Shown here: positions 46,508 through 54,121 of the stretch, in pieces
How the letters are laid out: each line of letters starts with the position of its first letter
How positions within the stretch are numbered: position 1 is the first letter of the stretch
Assembly: GCF_001899645.1 (NCBI RefSeq)
Contig: NZ_MKVV01000028.1
Coordinates: forward strand, 143,039 to 207,038
Origin: Pseudonocardia sp. 73-21
Lineage (GTDB): Bacteria; Actinomycetota; Actinomycetes; Mycobacteriales; Pseudonocardiaceae
DNA length: 64,000 bases
Direction: 5' to 3'
Program-made: the position numbers and the translations under genes
The notes under the pieces: model-generated
Databases searched by the model: none
What the model saw: the letters and a program-made list of their open reading frames with translations, nothing else
Told to the model about the DNA's origin: nothing

Positions 46508-46894
46508 GATCCCGTCCCCGGTTCGCCACGCGTCGCACGACGGCTCTCCCACGTGCGGCCGGAGGCGACCACGGCAGCGGGCCGGCCGGCGTGATCCGCA
46601 CGGGCCGCACCCCTGCGCCCCGGTCGGGGCCGTACGGTGCGCCCCGTCGCGATCACGGGGCGGGTGATCCGCCCCGGGGACGCGGCCCGCCGGGCATCGT
46701 GGTCGACGGCCGCCGGCGCGGTGATCATCGCCCCGGGACCGCGGACCGCATCACGGACGGCTGAGCGTCCCGAACCCGTGATCATGGCCGTCGCCGTCCC
46801 TGCGGACGAGGCGGGTCCGCGCGCATGCCGCACTCCTTCCGAGGTGATCCGGTGATCGACCTCCAGTACATTCCTCCCACGTTCTCGTCGCCGG
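46508..46894. other. Gene-free stretch between MFS gene and ABC remnant
   Basis: No coding sequence is supported here. A perfect hairpin GGGGCGG/CCGCCCC (46657-46675) and several GATCACGGG-type words are present. A promoter for the MFS gene should lie at its left end, but no clear -35/-10 pair was found. Confidence 0.4.
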
Positions 46895-47255
46895 GTGGGG
46901 GCCCGAACGAGAAGAACGTGCCGGGCCGCCGGGGTCACGGCCCTGCCGGCGCTGGCGGCGCGCTCGCCCGCCCCGCGCGACGACGGGCCGCCTACCCGGA
47001 CATCAGGGTGCAGCCCGACCTGGCGCCCCGGCTACTTCACGAACCTTCCGCTCGACGTCTCCGGTGGCAACGCCGACGACATCTGCTGGCTCAACACCTC
47101 TCCCCGACGAGAAGGCGGGCCGGCTGCCCGCCGCGGTCATGCAGTACGCGCGCAACGGCAAGGTCCGTGGCGTGCCCGCGCTCACCGACGGGCGCAGCGC
47201 GCTGTTCTACAACACGGCGATGGTGGCCGCCGCCGGCGTCGATCGGCGACCCTGA
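46895..47255 (+). pseudogene. Sugar ABC transporter substrate-binding protein remnant
   Basis: The first frame gives a decayed leader and PGYFTNLPLDVSGGNADDIC; after a frameshift near 47100 the next frame gives PLPDEKAGRLPAAVMQYARN and GKVRGVPALTDGRSALFYNT with AMVAAAGVD, a clear family 1 solute-binding protein segment. Both ends are missing. With the permease remnants at 44.5-45.0 kb it indicates a lost carbohydrate importer now split by an MFS gene. Confidence 0.75.
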
Positions 47256-47360
47256 CGCGGAGAAGCTCACGAAGGACTCCGCGGGCGCCACCGCCGACCA
47301 ACCGGCCGGCGGGCCCAGGACACGGGCAACGCGGCGCTGCGCCGAGTGCCGCTGCGCTGG

Positions 47361-47390
47361 TGTCCTTGCGTGTCCTTGCGTGTCCTTGCG
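47361..47390. repeat. 10-bp tandem repeat
   Basis: TGTCCTTGCG is repeated three times without gaps, just before the end of the minus-strand gene at 47398. Confidence 0.9.
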
Positions 47391-47397
47391 CTGGGTG

Positions 47398-48072
47398 TCA
47401 CTGCGGCGGCGTCGGGTTCCGCGCCGTGCTGCCCGCCTGGTTCGCCGCGGGGCACGACGTGGTCGCCGACGGCGTGCATCCCTGCGCCGGGGTCAGGTCG
47501 ATGAACCCGTTCGGCTTCGTCGTCGTGGCGGCCGCGGCCACCTTCGTCGTCGTCGCCGCTGCGGCCGTCTGCTTCACCGTCGTGGTCGCGACCAGGGTCG
47601 GCGCCGGCTTCGGCGGAACAGCCGGGGCCGGGGTCGGCCTGCTCGCCTTCCGCGTCGCGGCGGCGGGAACCGGCGTCTCCTCCGCCGGCGTGGCGGTGAG
47701 CGACGACCCGGCCGGCACCGGCATCTGCGAGACGACGACGGGGGGCGGCGTCGCGTTGGCCAGGAGCGGGCCCTCGGCGCCGCGCAACGTGGACGCCCAC
47801 GCCGTGGTCGCGGCCACCACGACGATCGCCACCAGGCCGAACCCGGCCCAGGGCAGCAGCGTGCGCAGCCGGCTGGGGCGGCGGACGATCGGCACGATCG
47901 TCGTCCGGTCGTCGAGGAGGCCGGCGGGCGGGACGATCCGGGTGCGGCCGTCGACGCGGCCCGCCGCCGGGACGACCGTGGTGCGTCCGTCGAGGTGGTC
48001 GGTGCGGGGGACGAACCGGGTGCGGTCGTCCGGTCCGCCGGGCAGGGGGGAACCGTCAGCGCTGGGGAGCAC
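47398..48072 (-). CDS. Membrane protein with repeated RTxxVP motifs
   Basis: Product not recognised. The 224-aa protein has four similar cytoplasmic units, DDRTRFVP, DGRTTVVP, DGRTRIVP and DDRTTIVP (about 15-60), spaced 12-14 residues apart. One transmembrane helix follows (about 74-92, WAGFGLVAIVVVAATTAW), then a Thr/Ala/Pro/Lys-rich extracytoplasmic tail ending with two cysteines (QGCTPSATTSCP). The repeats look like short phospho-threonine or FHA-type docking motifs, but this is inference. GTG 48072 has no ribosome site. Confidence 0.65.
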   Translation of the reverse strand: MLPSADGSPLPGGPDDRTRFVPRTDHLDGRTTVVPAAGRVDGRTRIVPPAGLLDDRTTIVPIVRRPSRLRTLLPWAGFGLVAIVVVAATTAWASTLRGAEGPLLANATPPPVVVSQMPVPAGSSLTATPAEETPVPAAATRKASRPTPAPAVPPKPAPTLVATTTVKQTAAAATTTKVAAAATTTKPNGFIDLTPAQGCTPSATTSCPAANQAGSTARNPTPPQ

Positions 48073-48140
48073 ACCGGATCATCGGGCGCCGGACGCCAGG
48101 CATTACACACAGCAACTACCGCTGCCCCGAACGAGTGAAA

Positions 48141-48869
48141 TCAGCTCGCCCGTCGGTCCTGCTGGTCGGCGACCGCGGCCGCCTTCTGGGCCGCGGCCGC
48201 CCGCTCCTTGACCGACGCGGCGTACATGTCGACGTAGGTCTGCCCGGTGAGCTCCATGAGCGCGTACATGATCTCGTCGGTCATCGAGCGCTCGATGAAG
48301 CGGTCCCCGGCCATGCCGTCGTAGCGGGAGAAGTCGAGCGGCTCGCCGATCTTGATGTGCACCTTGCGCGGGCGCCACATGCGCGAGCCGATCGGGTTGA
48401 CGCGGTCGGTGCCGATCATCGCCACCGGGACGACGGGCACCTCGGCCTCCAGCGTCATGCGGGCCACGCCGGTCTTCCCCTTGTACAGCCGCCCGTCCGG
48501 CGAGCGGGTGCCCTCGGGGTAGATGCCCAGCAGCTTCTCCTCGCGCAGCAGCCGCACCGCCGTGGCCATCGCCGCCTGCGCGGCCGACCCGCCCGAGCGG
48601 TCGATCGGCACCTGCCCCACGCCCGAGAAGAAGATCCGCTTGAACGCCCCGATCAGACCGGGCTGGGTGAAGTACTCCCGCTTCGCGAGGAACGTGATGC
48701 GCCGCGGCACGAGCAGCGGTAGGAAGAACGAGTCCACGACGGCGAGGTGGTTGCTCGCGAGGATGGCACCGCCCCGCTCCGGGACGTTCTCGAGCCCCTC
48801 GATGGTGGGCCGGCAGAACATCCGCAGCAACGGACCGAGCAGCACGAACTTGGACCACCAGTACAGCAC
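48141..48869 (-). CDS. 1-acylglycerol-3-phosphate acyltransferase (PlsC family)
   Basis: This is a membrane-associated acyltransferase in phospholipid synthesis. The 242-aa product has the PlsC motifs NHLAVVDSFFLPLLV (block I, NHxxxxD) near 42, KREYFTQPGLIGAFKRIFF (block II) and YPEGTRSPDGRLYKGKTG (block III, EGTRS) near 120, followed by VPVVPVAMIGTDRVNPIG (block IV). It corresponds to Rv2182c. GTG 48869 begins VLYWWSKFVLLGPLLRMF with GGAGG upstream. Confidence 0.93.
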   Translation of the reverse strand: MLYWWSKFVLLGPLLRMFCRPTIEGLENVPERGGAILASNHLAVVDSFFLPLLVPRRITFLAKREYFTQPGLIGAFKRIFFSGVGQVPIDRSGGSAAQAAMATAVRLLREEKLLGIYPEGTRSPDGRLYKGKTGVARMTLEAEVPVVPVAMIGTDRVNPIGSRMWRPRKVHIKIGEPLDFSRYDGMAGDRFIERSMTDEIMYALMELTGQTYVDMYAASVKERAAAAQKAAAVADQQDRRAS

Positions 48870-49082
48870 CTGGGCGTGCCCCCTCCGGCTCGACCGCGTC
48901 AGACTACGGACGGCCCGCCCGCGACGACAACGGGCCGTGACACACCGGACGCCGACACCCGGAGTGCGTGCTGCCCTCCGGGCCCGCGCGTGCCAGGATG
49001 GGGCCAGCGCCCGGGCCCTCACGCCGGGGCGGGCGCACCCTGCGGCCGGTTCCGGTCGGGGCCGATCGGTCGAGGAGGCGGC

Positions 49083-49637
49083 GTGCACCGCGAGCCCGAT
49101 CCGGACGGCCCCGAGCTCCCCGACGACCGGCTCGTCCCCGATCCCCCGCTGGACGAGTTCGACGCGATCGTGGCCGGGTGGCGCGCCGACGGCGACGTCC
49201 CCCGGTGGCCCGACGAACCCGACGGCGAGCACCCCGAGCCCGGTGACCCCCGACTCGACGTCGCCCTCGACACCGAGGTCGAACGGCTCGCCGCCCCCCT
49301 GTTCGACCCCCCTGCCACCCCACCCCCGGCGGCCTCGCCCGAACCTGCGTCCATCGAGCCCGAGGACGAGCACTTCGTCCCGCCCGAGCCGCCGCCGCTG
49401 CCGCGGATCGGCCCGCCGGCCTTGGTCGGACTCACCCTGATCGTCCTGGGCATCGTCCTGATCGCGGCCCCGGGCTGGATCGGCGTGCCCACCCCGTACG
49501 GCGTGCCGCTGGGCCTCGTGAGCATCGCGTCCGGGCTGGGCTGGCTGGTGTTGCGGCTGTGGCCCGACCACTCCGACCACTCCGACGGCTCCTACGACGA
49601 CGGGCTCGACGAGGACGACGACGGCGCGGTCCTCTGA
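49083..49637 (+). CDS. Acidic membrane protein of unknown function
   Basis: The 184-aa product has a long acidic, Pro-rich cytoplasmic region (1-115, with repeated DxPDEPD-type runs), then two transmembrane helices (about 118-136 and 141-160, joined by PTPYGVPLG), and a His/Asp/Glu-rich tail (WPDHSDHSDGSYDDG, then DEDDD). It is possibly a DUF308-like protein. GTG 49083 has GAGGAGG four to five bases upstream. It converges with the glucokinase gene, 9 bp apart. Confidence 0.75.
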   Translation: MHREPDPDGPELPDDRLVPDPPLDEFDAIVAGWRADGDVPRWPDEPDGEHPEPGDPRLDVALDTEVERLAAPLFDPPATPPPAASPEPASIEPEDEHFVPPEPPPLPRIGPPALVGLTLIVLGIVLIAAPGWIGVPTPYGVPLGLVSIASGLGWLVLRLWPDHSDHSDGSYDDGLDEDDDGAVL

Positions 49638-49646
49638 GGTCCTCCC

Positions 49647-50594
49647 TCAGTGCCCGTTGACCTCGCGCGCCAGCTGGGCGGCCCCCACCACGGCCGCGGC
49701 CTCACCGAGCTGCGCGGTGCGGATCCGGGCGAGCGGACGCCGGGCACCCCCGGTGACGGTCCGTGCGTAGTGCTCGCGGGCCTCGTCGAGGTACAGCGGC
49801 GCCGACTCCGACACCCCTCCCCCGATGACGATCAGCTCGGGGTCGAAGACGTCGGCCACGAGCGCGAGGCCCTCGCCCAGCCACCGGGCGAGCTCGTCCA
49901 TGGCCGCGCAGGCGACGGGGTCGCCCTCACGGGCGGCGGCGGCCACCCGCTGCCCCGTGACCTGCCCGGGGTCGCCGTCGACGAGCCTGCGCAGCACCGG
50001 TGAGCGGGCCGGGTCGCGGGCCAGCAGTTCGACGGCCGTGGTGGCCAGTGCGGTGCCGCTGCAGTAGCGCTCCCAGCAGCCGGTCTTGCCGCAGGGGCAG
50101 GGGCGGCCGTCGGGCACGACGCGGATGTGGCCCAGCTCCGGGGCGACGCCGAACGCGCCGCGGTAGAGCTTGCCGTCGAGCAGCAGCGCCGAACCGATGC
50201 CGGTGCCCAGGGCCACGAACACGGCCGTGGCCGCACCGGACGCAGCGCCGAAGTGCCGCTCGGCCAGCGCGGCGGCGTTGGCGTCGTGCTCGACCACGAC
50301 GGGGAGCTTGATCCGCTCGGCGATGCGGTCGGCCACGGGGGCGTCGCGCCACGACAGGTGCGGGGCGAACCGGACCCCGCGCCGGTCGGGGGTGATGAAC
50401 CCGGCCAGCGCCAGCCCGACCGCCCTGATGGGGTGCCGGGCGGCGAGCTCACCGATCACCCCGGCGAGCGCGGCCTCCAGCGCGGCCTCGCTGCGCGGCG
50501 TGGGCGTGCGTGCGGTGTCGAGGACGTTGCCCTCGACGTCGACGACGCCGGCCCGCACGGAGGTGCCGCCGACGTCCACCCCGACGGTCAGCAC
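49647..50594 (-). CDS. glk: ROK-family glucokinase
   Basis: This cytoplasmic sugar kinase probably phosphorylates glucose with ATP or polyphosphate. The 315-aa product has LTVGVDVGGTSVRAGVVD at the N terminus, the catalytic VVEHDANAAALAERHFG near 105, LGTGIGSALLLDG near 135, and the ROK zinc motif ELGHIRVVPDGRPCPCGKTG then CWERYCSG near 155-180. GTG 50594 follows GGGGTGGGG. The usual transporter is a separate system; the neighbouring ABC importer is broken. Confidence 0.92.
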   Translation of the reverse strand: MLTVGVDVGGTSVRAGVVDVEGNVLDTARTPTPRSEAALEAALAGVIGELAARHPIRAVGLALAGFITPDRRGVRFAPHLSWRDAPVADRIAERIKLPVVVEHDANAAALAERHFGAASGAATAVFVALGTGIGSALLLDGKLYRGAFGVAPELGHIRVVPDGRPCPCGKTGCWERYCSGTALATTAVELLARDPARSPVLRRLVDGDPGQVTGQRVAAAAREGDPVACAAMDELARWLGEGLALVADVFDPELIVIGGGVSESAPLYLDEAREHYARTVTGGARRPLARIRTAQLGEAAAVVGAAQLAREVNGH

Positions 50595-50661
50595 GCGCCC
50601 CACCCCCGCGGGTCGGGGTGTGCGAGCGCGCGAGTCGGGGTCCGGGTGCGACCGGGTCGCG

Positions 50662-50991
50662 TCATCGTTGCGCCCCCACACGCTCGACGTGGATGCGCTG
50701 CACCGGACGTGCCGGGGCGGGTGACGGGGTGGGGACGGCGTCCTCCTCGAGCGCGGCGCGGAGCGCGGTGACCAGGCCCGTGGCGTGCTCGGCGAGCCGG
50801 ACGGCCAGCTCGGGCCGCTCGCCCCGCAGCGCGGCCAGCACCGCGCAGAGCGGGCAGGACGCGCACGAGCTCGGCCCGCTCGCGGGCTCGCTGCCCACCC
50901 GCTCCAGCACCGGTTCGAACCGGTCCAGCGCGAGCAGGACCACGGCCCGCAGGTCGGAGCTCAGGCCGCTGTGCCCCGCGCAGCCCGTCAC
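50662..50991 (-). CDS. Cys-cluster small protein coupled to ArsA ATPase
   Basis: The 109-aa helical product carries a cluster SSCASCPLCAVLAALRG (residues about 40-56, CxxCxxC), suitable for a metal site, and LAEHATGLVTALRAALEED. It matches in place the small gene next to the ArsA-type ATPase gene of mycobacteria (Rv2183c). GTG 50991 overlaps the stop of the ATPase gene (GTGA). Function unknown; it is probably a partner of the ATPase. Confidence 0.75.
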   Translation of the reverse strand: MTGCAGHSGLSSDLRAVVLLALDRFEPVLERVGSEPASGPSSCASCPLCAVLAALRGERPELAVRLAEHATGLVTALRAALEEDAVPTPSPAPARPVQRIHVERVGAQR

Positions 50992-52217
50992 CGGCTGATC
51001 CAGAGGGCGGGGTCGGGGGTGAACACGACGCACAGGTCGTCGCCGTCGAGGCGCGCGCCGGTGACGCCGCAGCGGCGCAGCACCGACGGCAGCGCCACCA
51101 TCCGGCGCACCGGGCCCACGGCCACGGCCAGCTCGTCGCCGACGCGGGCGAGGTCCAGCGCCCCGTCCGCGGCCCCGGGCAGGCGCAGGACCAGCTCGAA
51201 CTCCGAGTCCCGCGACGTGCCGCTGCCGGCGGTGCGCCGCACGTGCAGCAGCGGCGGGCCCTGCTCGCCGGGCGCGGCCGGGTCGGTGTCGCCGTAGAGG
51301 TTCGCGGCCACCTCCAGCAACGCGGGGATGCCGGTGGGCTCGGCCGCGGTGTGGTCGACGGCGCGCAGCGGCACCTCCCCGAGCCCGTCGAGGTCCGCGA
51401 GCACGGACTGCTGCTCGTCGTGGCGCTCGCGCAGCCAGCGGGCGGCCGGGCCGCGCAGCGACGGCGGCGGGCCCGGCACCACCCGGTTGACGACGATCCC
51501 GTCGACGGCCAGGCCGTGCAGCGCCAGCGCCGTGACGGTGCGGCGGGTCTCGGCGGCCACCACGCGCTCCGGGGTCAGCACCAGCCGGATCGAGGTGCGC
51601 GTGTGGTCACCGAGCATCACCCGCAGCCCGGCGAGCTGCTCGGCCAGCGCGTCGAGGGCGTCGACGGTGGCGTCCCAGCCCGGGCCGTCGGCCTTCCCCG
51701 CCCCGGCGAGCCCGGCCAGCAGCCCGCGGACCGCCCGGCGGTGCGACGGGAACAGGCGCTCGATGTAGCCGGAGATGGCCTCGGGCAGCCCCAGCAGACG
51801 CAGGGTCTCGGCGGTGGGGCCGCAGTCGACGACCACCACCTCCCACAGCCCGGTCTCGGCCAGGCGCCGGACCTCGCCCAGCGCGAGGAGGTCCTCGATG
51901 CCCGGCAGCACCGTCAGCTCGTCGGCGACCAGCTCGTCGACTCCGGCGCCGGCCAGGACCGTGCGCAGGTGGCCCTGCAGCTGCCCCCACGAGGAGTCGA
52001 GCAGGGCACGGGTGTCGATGTGGGCGGCGAACAGGCCGCTCTCGATCTCGGTGGGCTCCCCGGTGAGCTCGGCCTCGAGCGCGTCACCCAGGGAGTGCGC
52101 AGGGTCGGTGGAGACCACGAGCGCCTTGCGTCCGGACCGGGCGAGGTGCGCCGCGGTCGCCGCGGCGAGGGTCGTCTTCCCGACGCCACCCTTGCCCGTG
52201 AACAGCACGACCCGCAC
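50988..52217 (-). CDS. ArsA/GET3-type ATPase
   Basis: The 409-aa product is a deviant Walker-A ATPase of the ArsA/GET3 group: VLFTGKGGVGKTTLAAATAAHLARSG at the N terminus, VVSTDPAHSLGDALEAEL near 40, VVVDCGPTAETLRLLGLPEA near 128, and SLRGPAARWLRERHDEQQ in the middle. Actinobacterial members sit in this conserved neighbourhood and are not linked to arsenic genes; their client is unknown. Start ATG 52217 directly begins the P-loop domain. Confidence 0.9.
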   Translation of the reverse strand: MRVVLFTGKGGVGKTTLAAATAAHLARSGRKALVVSTDPAHSLGDALEAELTGEPTEIESGLFAAHIDTRALLDSSWGQLQGHLRTVLAGAGVDELVADELTVLPGIEDLLALGEVRRLAETGLWEVVVVDCGPTAETLRLLGLPEAISGYIERLFPSHRRAVRGLLAGLAGAGKADGPGWDATVDALDALAEQLAGLRVMLGDHTRTSIRLVLTPERVVAAETRRTVTALALHGLAVDGIVVNRVVPGPPPSLRGPAARWLRERHDEQQSVLADLDGLGEVPLRAVDHTAAEPTGIPALLEVAANLYGDTDPAAPGEQGPPLLHVRRTAGSGTSRDSEFELVLRLPGAADGALDLARVGDELAVAVGPVRRMVALPSVLRRCGVTGARLDGDDLCVVFTPDPALWISR

Positions 52218-52257
52218 AACGCCGCAGCCTATCGGCGTGATCGGGTGCGGGCCTGTC

Positions 52258-52320
52258 AGGCCCCTTTCTCGACTCGTCGCTCGAATCGCCGGACCCCGCG
52301 GCCCGAGTCGGCGATGCGCA
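52258..52320 (-). pseudogene. Tail fragment of a second SRPBCC protein
   Basis: On the minus strand, GTG 52320 to TGA 52258 reads MRIADSGRGV then RRFERRVEKGA. The last residues RRVEKGA are identical to the C terminus of the adjacent SRPBCC protein (KRRVEKGA), and the DNA around 52257-52290 resembles 52322-52357. This is the remains of a tandem duplication. Confidence 0.55.
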
Positions 52321-52322
52321 CG

Positions 52323-52763
52323 TCAGGCGCCCTTCTCGACCCGACGCTTGAGCCCCTTCAAGGCAGTGTCGATGATCACCTTCTCCGCCTTGCGGCGCAG
52401 CATCCCGATCATGGGGATGTTCAGGTCGACGGCCAGCGAGTAGGTGACGGTGGTGGAGTCGGGGCCGCCCTCGAGCGCGTACGAGCCGTCCTGGGCCTTC
52501 TGGATCTGGCCCTTGACCAGCGTCCAGCTCACCGACCGTCCGTCACCGGACCACCGGTAGTCCAGCGTGTAGGAGTCCTTGATCGGGCCCGCGTCCATCT
52601 GGAACTTGACGCGCTCCGCCCGGCCGTCGGCGTCGCTGTCGAGGACCTCGACGCTCTTCACCTGCTCGGCCCACGTGGGATAGGCCTCGAAGTCGGCGAT
52701 CACGGCCATCACCTGCTCCGGTGGGGCGGCGATGGTGATCGAGGAGGACGTCGCGTCGGCCAT
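52323..52763 (-). CDS. SRPBCC family protein (TB16.3-like)
   Basis: This is a START-like helix-grip protein of 146 aa (family polyketide cyclase/dehydrase), homologous in place and sequence to TB16.3 (Rv2185c): MADATSSSITIAAPPEQVMA, then VIADFEAYPTWAEQVKSVEV, DYRWSGDGRSVSWTLVKG and VDLNIPMIGMLRRKAEKVII. It probably binds a hydrophobic ligand in its pocket. It lies between the ArsA-type ATPase and phosphoesterase genes. Confidence 0.88.
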   Translation of the reverse strand: MADATSSSITIAAPPEQVMAVIADFEAYPTWAEQVKSVEVLDSDADGRAERVKFQMDAGPIKDSYTLDYRWSGDGRSVSWTLVKGQIQKAQDGSYALEGGPDSTTVTYSLAVDLNIPMIGMLRRKAEKVIIDTALKGLKRRVEKGA

Positions 52764-52791
52764 GGCGGCAGGTTACCCACAGCCGCGCGCT

Positions 52792-53580
52792 TCACCAGCG
52801 CAGGACGTAGGGCGTGGCGGTACGCCGGAAGTGCCCGACGTTGACGCACTCGGTGCGCCCCACCCGCACGCGCGGCGCGAGCGGCTGGTGGATGTGCCCG
52901 AACAGCGACGCCAGCGGCCGGTCACGGTGGATCTTCTCCAGCAGCGACGGCGACGAGGACTCCTCGCGCCGCGACACCACGTCGTAGGCGAGCTCCGGGA
53001 CGCCCGGCGGCGCGTGGCTGCACAGGACGTCCACCTCGTCGAGCTTGCCCACGGCCGTCGTGTACTCCTCGGCGAGGCGGAGGTGGGGCGTCCACGGGCC
53101 GCCGCGCCGGGGCTGCATGCCCGGGGGCAGCGGTGCTCCGCCGACGAAGCCGAACCGCAGGCCGCCGATGTCGACGACGTCGCCGTCGGCCAGGCAGACG
53201 CCGGGACGGGCGTAGTCGGGCCAGTACTCGACCATGTCGACGTTGCCGGGGATGGCCCAGGTGGGCGCGGTCATCGCGGCGAAGACCCGGTCGTACTGCT
53301 CGCGCACCGCCTCCTCGACGACGGCCGCGGGATCGTCGATGCGCGCCCAGGCGGCGCGGACGTAGGCCACCAGCTCCCCCGGGCGGCCCGAGGTGCGCAG
53401 CCGGCCGAACTCGGCACTGACCTGCGGCCCGAGCACCCGGCCGAGGATGCCGGCCGTGGGGTCGGCGTAGTCGACGTAGTCCACGAGATCGCCCAGCACG
53501 ACGAGCGCGTCGGCGCCGTCGCCGGCCCGGGCCAGGGCTTCCGCGTTGCCGTGGACGTCGGAGACCACGTGCACGCGCAT
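52792..53580 (-). CDS. Calcineurin-like metallophosphoesterase
   Basis: The 262-aa product has the five phosphoesterase blocks: MRVHVVSDVHGNAEAL (DxH), LVVLGDLVDYVDYADP (GDxxD), WAIPGNVDMVEY (GN[HD]), LCSHAPPGVPELA (H) and FGHIHQPLAPRV (GHxH). It probably has a bimetal centre with a nucleotide or phosphodiester substrate that cannot be specified. ATG 53580 is 2 bp from the stop of the upstream SRPBCC gene, so they form one unit. Confidence 0.9.
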   Translation of the reverse strand: MRVHVVSDVHGNAEALARAGDGADALVVLGDLVDYVDYADPTAGILGRVLGPQVSAEFGRLRTSGRPGELVAYVRAAWARIDDPAAVVEEAVREQYDRVFAAMTAPTWAIPGNVDMVEYWPDYARPGVCLADGDVVDIGGLRFGFVGGAPLPPGMQPRRGGPWTPHLRLAEEYTTAVGKLDEVDVLCSHAPPGVPELAYDVVSRREESSSPSLLEKIHRDRPLASLFGHIHQPLAPRVRVGRTECVNVGHFRRTATPYVLRW

Positions 53581-53582
53581 GC

Positions 53583-53990
53583 CTACGAAGCTACCCGGGG
53601 CTCGGGTGGCTCGCCCGGCGCCCGGCCACACTCCAGCCGTGCCTTGCACGCGAACGCGATGGCCTTGGCCGCCCGCTGCCGCCTGCTCGCCTCGGCCATC
53701 CCCCGCCGCCACGGCGCCGGGGCGGGGCCGCCGTCGGGGCCCGCGGGGTCGGCCCGCAGGAAGTAGTGCAGCACCGTGCCGTCGAGCACCGGCTCGAGCC
53801 ACACCTCCATGCTGCCCACCAGCGCACCCGTGATCGTCCACCGGAAGCCCTGGTCACCGCGGTCGGTGACCACCTCCAGGCGCAGGTCGGGCCACAGGCC
53901 GCGCCACTGCGCGGGACGGGCGAACTCGGCGGCCAGCACCGCGGGCGCCACGGCCACGAACGTCTCGTCCACGACGTCGACGGAAGGCAT
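53583..53990 (-). CDS. SRPBCC family protein (Rv2186c-like)
   Basis: The 135-aa START-like protein begins MPSVDVVDETFVAVAPAVLA, with WRGLWPDLRLEVVTDRGDQG, FRWTITGALVGSMEVWLEP and VLHYFLRADPAG strands, then a long C-terminal helix KAIAFACKARLECG. It is the second SRPBCC of the locus, matching Rv2186c in position. It is divergent from fadD15. Confidence 0.82.
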   Translation of the reverse strand: MPSVDVVDETFVAVAPAVLAAEFARPAQWRGLWPDLRLEVVTDRGDQGFRWTITGALVGSMEVWLEPVLDGTVLHYFLRADPAGPDGGPAPAPWRRGMAEASRRQRAAKAIAFACKARLECGRAPGEPPEPRVAS

Positions 53991-54079
53991 GGCGTGCAGC
54001 TTGCCGGGCGCCGCGGACCGACCTCAACTCGGACCAAAACGGACACGCCCGGACCCTGCCCGAACGAGCTACCAGGGAG

Positions 54080-54085
54080 TAGGTT
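54080..54085 (+). promoter_or_regulatory. Putative -10 element for fadD15
   Basis: TAGGTT lies 36 bp before GTG 54122, which has its own AGGAGG site, so this gene would have a short leader. No convincing -35 hexamer was found. Confidence 0.35.
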
Positions 54086-54121
54086 TGCCGGAACCAATGC
54101 CGGTGCAGGAGGTCCACTACC

